From positions 1 through 15,184 of the forward strand of contig CABUAL010000014.1 in the NCBI GenBank assembly GCA_902489515.1: a stretch of DNA of 15,184 nucleotides, read 5' to 3'. Source of the DNA: an uncultured Collinsella sp. GTDB lineage: Bacteria > Actinomycetota > Coriobacteriia > Coriobacteriales > Coriobacteriaceae. A model generated the notes under the pieces. It was not told the origin of the DNA and did no database searches. It worked only from the letters and a program-made list of their open reading frames with translations. A program made the translations under genes and the position numbers. This document shows positions 7,458-15,184 of the stretch, piece by piece; the first letter of the stretch is position 1, and each line of letters begins with the position of its first letter.

Positions 7458-7483
7458 TTACGGCGTTTGGTAAAACGCCGTAA
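7458..7483 (-). terminator. Hairpin just after lipoprotein stop
   Basis: The perfect 11-bp stem TTACGGCGTTT / AAACGCCGTAA has a 4-nt loop and begins 4 nt after the lipoprotein stop codon. It has no T-run, so it may protect the 3' end or work together with the terminator at 7374-7414. Confidence 0.5.
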
Positions 7484-7487
7484 CCCC

Positions 7488-8045
7488 CTAGCTCATCATG
7501 GCATTCATCATCTCGTTGGTTGCGGAATCGTCGGCAGACCACTCGCCGTCGTCATTGCAGGAATACTTGAAGGTGACCTTGGTGTCCTTGGTCTTAGCAG
7601 CCTTGGTCACATCGACCATAACCTGACCGGCCATTTTGTACAGCTCGTCATCGGAAGGCATCGAATCGAGCGCAGCGACCTTCTCCTGGTACTGGGTGGC
7701 AAAATCCTCAACGATCTGGTTCATGGACTTGCAGGTAATGGTGACCTCGGCAGTTGCGGTGCCCTTGTCCTCGTCGACCGTCACGTCGCCGATCTTGTAG
7801 TCAAAGCCCTCGAGATAGCTCTTGGCATACTCCTTGGGATCGATGCCCAGCTGCTCGAACTCGTCGCCCGAGGCCTCTTCCAGGCCGGCGAGGAAGTCGT
7901 CGCCACCGTTCTTGACCTCGTCAAACTGCGTCGTAAGATCCTCGGTGATGAGCTCCTCAACCGAAGGACCTCCGCAGCCGGAAAGCACAACCACGCACGC
8001 GACCAGAACAGCCATCAGGGGCACAAGCAGCAGCTTCTTTTTCAT
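7488..8045 (-). CDS. Uncharacterised secreted lipoprotein
   Basis: This 185-residue protein has a type II signal peptide: MKKK, a hydrophobic run to residue 21, and the lipobox LSGC with the lipidated Cys24. The mature part is acidic and mostly helical (VEELITEDLTTQFDEVKNG...), then gains beta-strand character (KGTATAEVTITCK, DTKVTFKYSC). This layout resembles small extracellular lipoproteins of the DUF4878/DUF5105 type, but no family can be named with certainty. The start at 8045 is preceded by GGGAGG with 6 nt spacing. An in-frame ATG 8 codons upstream has no such site and would spoil the short basic N-terminus. The gene is a single transcription unit with its own promoter (8109-8138) and 3' hairpins. 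Two cysteines outside the lipobox (in ITCKS and YSCND) could form a disulfide. Confidence 0.85.
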   Translation of the reverse strand: MKKKLLLVPLMAVLVACVVVLSGCGGPSVEELITEDLTTQFDEVKNGGDDFLAGLEEASGDEFEQLGIDPKEYAKSYLEGFDYKIGDVTVDEDKGTATAEVTITCKSMNQIVEDFATQYQEKVAALDSMPSDDELYKMAGQVMVDVTKAAKTKDTKVTFKYSCNDDGEWSADDSATNEMMNAMMS

Positions 8046-8108
8046 GAGATTCCTCCCAACAAGCGGCACCGCGCTTCCCGACGCGGCGCACGTCGTAACA
8101 ATAAGGCC

Positions 8109-8138
8109 ATACTAGCCGCTAACGAACACCCCCGGCAA
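8109..8138 (-). promoter_or_regulatory. Probable promoter of lipoprotein gene
   Basis: The minus strand shows TTGCCG (8138-8133), an 18-nt spacer and TAGTAT (8114-8109), each 4 of 6 to the sigma70 consensus. The start would lie ~55 nt before the lipoprotein ATG. Confidence 0.4.
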
Positions 8139-8223
8139 AGCAAAGGCGCAGGCGGCTCGATTTAACGTCCGAACGGTTTACCGGTCCGCCCAACGCGCAA
8201 TAAAACGTTCCGCCGCATTGTAA

Positions 8224-8255
8224 TAAAAAAGGGTGGTCGAACGATTCGACCACCC
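8224..8255 (-). terminator. Intrinsic terminator of PTS IIA gene
   Basis: On the minus strand, GGGTGGTCGAA pairs perfectly with TTCGACCACCC around a 3-nt loop and is followed directly by TTTTTT. It lies ~25 nt after the stop of the PTS IIA gene. It is the clearest rho-independent terminator in the window. Confidence 0.9.
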
Positions 8256-8280
8256 CAAAACACCCTTATGTTGCCGCGGC

Positions 8281-8817
8281 TTACTTGCGGACGACCTTAA
8301 CGATGGCGTCACCAGCAGCAACGGCAGACTCAGCCTCGACGGCGAGCTCGACGTCGGCGAACTCGGCGGTGTTGGACACGGCCACGACGACGCAGTCCTT
8401 ATAGCCGGCAGCGGCGATCTTGGCGCGGTCGATCTTGAGCATGGGCTGGCCAGCCTTAACGACATCGTCAGCCTTGACGAAGCCCTCGAAGCCGTCGCCG
8501 TTCATGTTGACGGTATCGACGCCAACGTGCACCAAAACCTCGATGCCGCTATCGGACTGCAGACCCACGGCGTGACCCATGGTGACGGTCACCTTGCCGT
8601 CGCAGGGAGCGTAGACCAGATCGTCCTCGGGCCACACGGCGCAGCCCTTGCCCAGCACCTCGCCGCTAAAGACGGGATCGGGCACGTCGGCCATCTTGAT
8701 GACCTTGCCCTTGACGGGCGAGCACAGCACGTCGGCGCCGGCAGAAGTAGAGATGGAGGCAGGAGCAGCGGCAGCCGCGGGCTCAGCCTTCTTCTTGAAC
8801 ATGTCAAACAGACCCAT
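8281..8817 (-). CDS. crr: PTS glucose-type EIIA protein, stand-alone
   Basis: This 178-residue cytoplasmic protein belongs to the glucose-family EIIA phosphocarriers. It accepts phosphate from HPr and passes it to a membrane EIIB. Residues 1-25 are a short linker with an Ala/Pro run (FKKKAEPAAAAAPAS), and the EIIA fold follows (VLCSPVKGKVI, VYAPCDGKV). The active-site histidine is His97 in VLVHVGVDTVN, with the partner His82 in MGHAVG 15 residues before it, the same spacing as in E. coli Crr (75 and 90). ATG 8817 follows AGAGGAGAAAACGT. The gene has its own promoter (8867-8895) and a strong terminator, and no EIIB or EIIC gene is in the window. It may therefore serve several permeases. The linker-like N-terminus could also mean it derives from a fused EIICBA. 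Confidence 0.92.
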   Translation of the reverse strand: MGLFDMFKKKAEPAAAAAPASISTSAGADVLCSPVKGKVIKMADVPDPVFSGEVLGKGCAVWPEDDLVYAPCDGKVTVTMGHAVGLQSDSGIEVLVHVGVDTVNMNGDGFEGFVKADDVVKAGQPMLKIDRAKIAAAGYKDCVVVAVSNTAEFADVELAVEAESAVAAGDAIVKVVRK

Positions 8818-8866
8818 ACGTTTTCTCCTCTTGATTAAGCGCAACGTTATGCGCATGCCTATGGTG

Positions 8867-8895
8867 ATTATAGTGCCAAATGGCCAAATTGCTAA
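8867..8895 (-). promoter_or_regulatory. Promoter of PTS IIA gene
   Basis: On the minus strand, TTAGCA (8895-8890), a 17-nt spacer and a perfect TATAAT (8872-8867) precede the IIA gene. The start near 8860 gives a leader of about 43 nt. The spacer carries two related blocks, TTTGGCC and TTTGGCA. Confidence 0.7.
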
Positions 8896-8899
8896 GGTC

Positions 8900-8920
8900 A
8901 GGGCTCGAGTCGAGAGCCCT
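8900..8920 (-). terminator. Weak hairpin after HAD remnant
   Basis: AGGGCTC pairs with GAGCCCT around a 7-nt loop, with no T-run. It lies between the HAD remnant and the IIA promoter and could end read-through from the GH1 gene. Support is weak. Confidence 0.3.
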
Positions 8921-8968
8921 TCCAGGCCCTTCCCAAAACCTTTTCCCCAGTGGCACTCATATTGTCGA

Positions 8969-9073
8969 TTAATCCTCGATAAGCCCCAGGCGAACGAAAG
9001 CGTTCCAGATGCCGCCGTCATCGACGTCGGTGGTCACGCAATCGGCTGCCTGTCCGGCGTTCGGCAGAACGCC
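8969..9073 (-). pseudogene. C-terminal remnant of a Cof-type HAD phosphatase
   Basis: Directly after the GH1 stop, the minus strand reads a short frame with no start codon of its own: NAGQAADCVTTDVDDGG, then IWNAFVRLGLIED and a TAA stop (8971-8969). The order N-A, then D-x-V-T-x-D-V-D-D-x-G-I, then a final helix ending GLI is the usual C-terminus of Cof/SupH-like (HAD subfamily IIB) sugar phosphatases. Those proteins are ~260-280 residues long, and only ~34 remain. The rest appears to have been deleted, joining the remnant to the GH1 3' end. Family identity rests on this short match alone. Confidence 0.6.
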
Positions 9074-9075
9074 GG
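9054..9075 (-). terminator. Hairpin downstream of GH1
   Basis: The perfect 9-bp stem CCGGCGTTC / GAACGCCGG has a 4-nt loop and starts 21 nt beyond the GH1 stop codon. It has no T-run. It overlaps the beginning of the HAD remnant, so the palindrome may also mark the deletion joint. Confidence 0.4.
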
Positions 9076-9096
9076 AACTCAATCGCCGAAACTCAA

Positions 9097-11726
<2,630 letters not shown>

Positions 11727-11842
11727 AGCTCCACCATCGTTGATTTAGTCATATTCTGCCGTGGTTTTGATATTAGCAGGGCAGCGCGGACGACGTACCC
11801 TGACTTCAATCGATTTAAAAGGTTGGTTTTAGAGGAGTGGAT
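11727..11842. promoter_or_regulatory. Divergent promoter/operator region of AraC and glycosidase genes
   Basis: The 116 bp between the divergent starts must hold both promoters and probably AraC sites. It is AT-rich relative to its surroundings, with GTTGATTTAG near 11739, TTGATATTAG near 11768 and TCGATTTAAAA near 11811, but no -35/-10 pair stands out in either direction. AGAGGAG (11831-11837) is the ribosome-binding site of the glycosidase gene. Confidence 0.5.
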
Positions 11843-14413
11843 ATGGCAGCATACGGCAACCATGTGCTTCCGTTCTTGTGGCTCAAGGGCGAAGAACGCG
11901 AGACGATTACCGAATACTTAGAGCAGATTGCCGGCGCAGACATCCATGAGGTCTGCCTTGAGTCGCGCACGCATCCCGAATTTTGCCGCGACGGCTGGTG
12001 GTCCGACCTGCGTTTTATCATTGGCGAGTGCAAGCGCCTGGGCCTTAAGATCTGGCTGCTCGATGATGCCCACTTTTCCACGGGCTACGCCAACGGCGCG
12101 CTTGCAGGCGAGGATGTAGACCCCGCGCTCAAGAAGACTGTGCTTAAGCATCACACGGTAACGGTCGTTGGACCCCAGCCGTCCACGACCATCAAGCTCG
12201 GCAACCTCATGGATCCCACGGAGCACTTTGTGGGCGCGGCGGGTTTTGACGCTGCCGGCGCATCGCTCGACCTTGAGCTCGCCGTTGAGCAAACCGAGGG
12301 CGGCACTCCCGCCTGCCTGCGCTTTGACGCTCCCGCCGGCGTCACCACCCTCGAGCTCTACGTCACCAGCCAAAAGACCGGCTTTCGCGATGAATACATC
12401 AACATGGTCGACGCCGATTCGTGCCGCATGCTCATCAACGCCGTCTACGAACCCACATTCACGCATCTGGGCGACGAGTTCGGCAAGACCATTCTGGGGT
12501 TCTTTACCGATGAGCCTGGCTTTATGAACGAGAAGGGTGCGACCCTCGAAGACGCTTCTACCAGCAGCTTTATCGGACGCGGTGACATGGCGCTGCCATG
12601 GTCGGACGAACTTGCGCGACGCCTGCACGAGGCACTGGGCACAAATTGGCTGAGTGAGCTCCGCGGGCTTTGGACGCGCGACCCCGCCGGCGCTCGGGTC
12701 CGCCACACCTACATGGACATCGCCACGCAACTCTACCGTGCGTGCTTTGACGAGCAGATTGGTGACTGGTGCCGCGAGCGCGGCGTTATGCACATTGGCC
12801 ATGTAATCGAGGACAAGAGCTGCCACACACGCTTGGGCCAGGGCGCTGGGCACTACTTCCGCGCTGTCGCCGGTCAGGACATGGCGGGCATCGATGTGGT
12901 TATTAACCAGCTCGCCCCCGGCATCGACCACGGCCCTTACAGCTACTTCCATGGCGCATGGAACATGGAGTTCTTTACCTACGCGCTTGCCAAACTGGGC
13001 TCTTCGGCCGCGCGCCTCGACCCCAAAAAGCAAGGGCGCTGCATGGCCGAGGTCTTTGGCGCCTTTGGCTGGCACGAGGGCTTGCGCGAGATGAAATGGA
13101 TTGCCGACCACATGCTCGTCCGCGGCGTCAATTGGTTTACGCCGCACGCGTTTAGCATGGCGCCCTTCCCCGATTGGGACTGCCCGCCGCACTTTTACGC
13201 GCACGGCAATAACCCGCAGTGGCCGCACTTTGGCCAGCTCATGAGCTATATGAACCGTACGGCAACGCTGCTTTCGGAAGGCTGTGCCACGCGCCCCGTC
13301 GCCATCCTGTACCATGCCGATGCCGAATGGGCCGGTAGCGCCATGCCTATCGAGCGCTTGGCGGCAGAGCTCACGCGCGCGCAGATCGACTTTGATTTTG
13401 TGCCCGCCGAGGCTTTTGAGGACAAGAGCCGCTACAAGGTTTCGATTGCCGATGGATTGCTTGGTGTTAACAACTGCCACTACCAGGCATTTGTTATGCC
13501 CGGTGCTACGTTTATTGGCGCGGAGACGGCAAAGGCGGCGAGATACATGACGGATGCAGGCGTTATGGTGCTTGCCGTCGACGAGGTGCCCGGCGCATTC
13601 TACGATTCCGATGGCGCGGTCGAGCTGGGAGGACTCGTCGCAACGCCGCTCGCCGATGTCGCCCGCGCGCTTGCAAGCGCGGGACTGCAGACCGTTGTGC
13701 CTGACACACCGCAACCCTGGCTACGCGCACTTCGCTACAAGCGAGCAGGCGAGACCTACGTTATGCTCGTCAACGAGCACCCACGCGAGCACATCGACTG
13801 CACGGTTGCACTTGCGACAGGCGAGCGCCTTTGCGGCACGCGGCTCGACCTGCTAAACGGTGCCGAGCCCGTTGCGTTTGACGGTGCGCTGGAGCTCGCA
13901 CCCTTCGAGAGCTGCATCGTTGTTTTGCAAGCGAGCAACGAGGATGCGCCCGGAGACGGCGTAATCGACGCTGATACATCGCTCGGCCTGCGCATCGAAG
14001 GCCCATGGACCGTTGCCCTCTCCCCTGCCGGCAGCAATGGCGCCTTTGGTGAAGCACAAGAGCTCAAACACCTGGGCGACCTTACGGCCGATCTGTTCAC
14101 CGGCACCTGCGGCACCTACCGATATCATGCGTCGTTTGAGCTGGCCAACGATTGCACCGACGCCACGATCGACCTGGGAGACGTCTACGAAACCGCAACG
14201 CTCACGCTCGATGGACGCTCGCTCGGCACACGCATCTGCCCGCCCTATCGTTTTGCCGCCGGCTCACTTTCCGCCGGTGCGCATGAGCTCGCGATCGACG
14301 TCATCAACACGCTCGACCATGCGATCCCCGACATCTTCGGTCTCACCGAGCCCGTCGCCCCCAGCGGCATCCTCGGCCCCGTTACCCTTTGCGGGCAAAA
14401 CCTGCCAAAATAA
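11843..14413 (+). CDS. Large cytoplasmic glycoside hydrolase-like protein (GH106/GH2-like architecture)
   Basis: This 856-residue protein has no signal peptide. The N-terminal part looks like a TIM-barrel glycosidase: strand-like FLWL, then CLESRTHPEFC, WWSDL and IWLLDDAHFSTGYANG. Acidic candidates for catalysis are Glu224 in FFTDEPGF and Glu403 in MAEVFGAFGW, and GVNWFTPHAFS follows. The middle (~490-680) is an alpha/beta region of the beta-galactosidase-trimerisation type. The C-terminus (~710-850: GLRIEGPWTV, TATLTLDGRSLG, HELAIDVINTLDH) is a GH2-like jelly-roll sugar-binding domain. The layout recalls alpha-L-rhamnosidase-type GH106 and relatives, but family and substrate are not certain. 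ATG 11843 has AGAGGAG 5 nt upstream. A GTG at 11837 overlaps that site. An AraC gene is divergent and an RpiR regulator follows 42 nt downstream. It probably acts on imported oligosaccharides or plant glycosides. Confidence 0.75.
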   Translation: MAAYGNHVLPFLWLKGEERETITEYLEQIAGADIHEVCLESRTHPEFCRDGWWSDLRFIIGECKRLGLKIWLLDDAHFSTGYANGALAGEDVDPALKKTVLKHHTVTVVGPQPSTTIKLGNLMDPTEHFVGAAGFDAAGASLDLELAVEQTEGGTPACLRFDAPAGVTTLELYVTSQKTGFRDEYINMVDADSCRMLINAVYEPTFTHLGDEFGKTILGFFTDEPGFMNEKGATLEDASTSSFIGRGDMALPWSDELARRLHEALGTNWLSELRGLWTRDPAGARVRHTYMDIATQLYRACFDEQIGDWCRERGVMHIGHVIEDKSCHTRLGQGAGHYFRAVAGQDMAGIDVVINQLAPGIDHGPYSYFHGAWNMEFFTYALAKLGSSAARLDPKKQGRCMAEVFGAFGWHEGLREMKWIADHMLVRGVNWFTPHAFSMAPFPDWDCPPHFYAHGNNPQWPHFGQLMSYMNRTATLLSEGCATRPVAILYHADAEWAGSAMPIERLAAELTRAQIDFDFVPAEAFEDKSRYKVSIADGLLGVNNCHYQAFVMPGATFIGAETAKAARYMTDAGVMVLAVDEVPGAFYDSDGAVELGGLVATPLADVARALASAGLQTVVPDTPQPWLRALRYKRAGETYVMLVNEHPREHIDCTVALATGERLCGTRLDLLNGAEPVAFDGALELAPFESCIVVLQASNEDAPGDGVIDADTSLGLRIEGPWTVALSPAGSNGAFGEAQELKHLGDLTADLFTGTCGTYRYHASFELANDCTDATIDLGDVYETATLTLDGRSLGTRICPPYRFAAGSLSAGAHELAIDVINTLDHAIPDIFGLTEPVAPSGILGPVTLCGQNLPK

Positions 14414-14425
14414 ACCTGTCCCTTT
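14397..14425 (+). repeat. 29-bp exact repeat at glycosidase 3' end (copy B)
   Basis: This is identical to the minus-strand sequence at 10720-10692. Here it encodes the last residues (QNLPK) and contains the TAA stop of the glycosidase gene. The two copies sit at the 3' ends of two divergent genes and so form an inverted pair bracketing ~3.7 kb. Confidence 0.85.
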
Positions 14426-14436
14426 TTGGCAGGTTT
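14398..14436 (+). terminator. Hairpin with the glycosidase stop codon in its loop
   Basis: AAACCTGCCAAAA (14398-14410) pairs perfectly over 13 bp with TTTTGGCAGGTTT (14424-14436). The 13-nt loop begins with the TAA stop of the glycosidase gene. No long T-run follows (TTTGGCGAG), so termination would be partial. A terminating ribosome would cover the left arm and block folding, which would let translation of the glycosidase gene influence transcription into the RpiR gene. Confidence 0.5.
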
Positions 14437-14455
14437 GGCGAGTGTGGGAGTTCGC

Positions 14456-15184
14456 ATGGATATCAAACGCAAGATCACCGAAGCGCAGGGCCTCACCCCC
14501 ACCGAGCAACAGCTCGGCATTGCAGCCCTTGCCATCGGTCAGGACATCCGCGGACTTTCTATTAAGGAATTTGCCGCGCAAACCAACGTTTCGGTCGCGA
14601 GCGTACACCGTTTTTGCAAAAAGCTCGGTCTCGAGGGCTTCAAGGATCTCAAGGTCGAGCTTATTCGCTTGGCAACCGAGGCGGGAAACCGCCGCGACGT
14701 GGACATCAACTTTCCCTTTGATGCTACGTCCAGCCCCGCGCAGGTTATGGAGCGCATGGAGGGGCTCTACCAGACCACGCTGGCCGAAACGCAGGAGCTG
14801 CTCGACCCCACGCAGCTTGACCACGCCGCCAAGCTCATCGCGAACGCCCGACAGGTCGACATCTACACGGGCTCGCACAACCTCTATCCAGCGGGAATGT
14901 TCCGCGACCGCCTGCTCTCCGCCGGTAAAAGCGCGACGTGCCACGACGGTGTCGAGGCCCAGGTGCGCACGGCACTCGCCTCGGGTCCCGACCATGCGGC
15001 AATCGTCATCTCCTACAGCGGCCTTGCCCCCAATCTCAAGGACATCTTGCCGATCCTCAGCAGCCGGCATGTCCCGGTCATCGTTATCGGTACGCCTTAT
15101 TGCGCGCGCATTCATCCCGGCTTTGCTGCCTACCTTACGGTAAGTGACCACGAGAGCATGACGCATCGCATCACGCAGTTCGCG
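14456..15184 (+). CDS. RpiR/MurR-family transcription regulator, C-terminus outside window
   Basis: The first 243 residues are present and the frame runs through the right edge. Residues 1-77 are the RpiR helix-turn-helix domain, with the recognition unit LSIKEFAAQTNVSVASVHRF (35-53) followed by CKKLGLEGFKDLK. From ~120 a SIS (sugar isomerase) domain begins, with strand VDIYTGSHN (134-142), AIVISYSGLAPN (182-193), the usual phosphosugar-binding loop containing SYSG, and VPVIVIGT. Such proteins bind phosphosugars and repress or activate sugar-use genes. Family members are ~280 residues, so about 40 are missing. ATG 14456 has GGGAG 5 nt upstream. It follows the glycosidase gene by 42 nt across a hairpin and is probably co-transcribed with it at reduced level. 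Confidence 0.9.
   Translation, partial: MDIKRKITEAQGLTPTEQQLGIAALAIGQDIRGLSIKEFAAQTNVSVASVHRFCKKLGLEGFKDLKVELIRLATEAGNRRDVDINFPFDATSSPAQVMERMEGLYQTTLAETQELLDPTQLDHAAKLIANARQVDIYTGSHNLYPAGMFRDRLLSAGKSATCHDGVEAQVRTALASGPDHAAIVISYSGLAPNLKDILPILSSRHVPVIVIGTPYCARIHPGFAAYLTVSDHESMTHRITQFA

Noticed and set aside
11918..13714. A 598-codon open frame on the minus strand
   Set aside because: It is a shadow of the large glycosidase gene on the plus strand and shows no family motif or start signal.

Overview
The window looks like chromosome of a high-GC Gram-positive gut actinobacterium of the class Coriobacteriia, most likely Collinsella or a close relative. This is inferred from the GC-rich codon use, a secreted C69 peptidase with an LAKTG sorting signal, a PTS/6-phospho-beta-glucosidase carbohydrate module and many palindromic intergenic repeats. 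No rRNA, tRNA, CRISPR array or transposase gene was seen.

Layout. (1) 1-3148, minus strand: the first ~1049 residues of a very large secreted surface protein (beta-helix-like GLUG segments, FIVAR-like helical segment, Ig-like repeats) that runs off the left edge. Its ~300-nt leader carries a cobalamin riboswitch (about 3330-3440), a promoter in front of it and a hairpin that could hide the Shine-Dalgarno sequence. (2) 3589-6294: a cell-wall-anchored C69 dipeptidase gene on the minus strand, bracketed by two direct copies of a 131-bp palindromic repeat. (3) 6363-7028, plus strand: a phosphoglycolate-phosphatase-like HAD hydrolase, followed by ~450 bp of palindromic DNA, including five alternating copies of one ~22-bp motif. 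(4) 7488-8045, minus: an uncharacterised lipoprotein. (5) 8281-11726, minus: a stand-alone glucose-type PTS IIA protein, a remnant of a Cof-type HAD phosphatase, a GH1 6-phospho-beta-glucosidase and an AraC regulator. (6) 11843-15184, plus: a large cytoplasmic glycoside-hydrolase-like protein divergent from the AraC gene, then an RpiR/MurR regulator cut by the right edge.

How the parts fit. The right half is a sugar-use locus. The PTS delivers phosphorylated beta-glucosides, GH1 cleaves them, the large glycosidase handles another (unknown) glycoside, and the AraC and RpiR proteins probably sense the sugars. The left half is cell-surface biology. The riboswitch ties the giant surface protein to vitamin B12 status, so a corrinoid-capture role is the most attractive new idea in the window, although the part seen here contains no recognised corrinoid-binding domain. 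All assignments come from reading the sequence by eye, and no database search was run.
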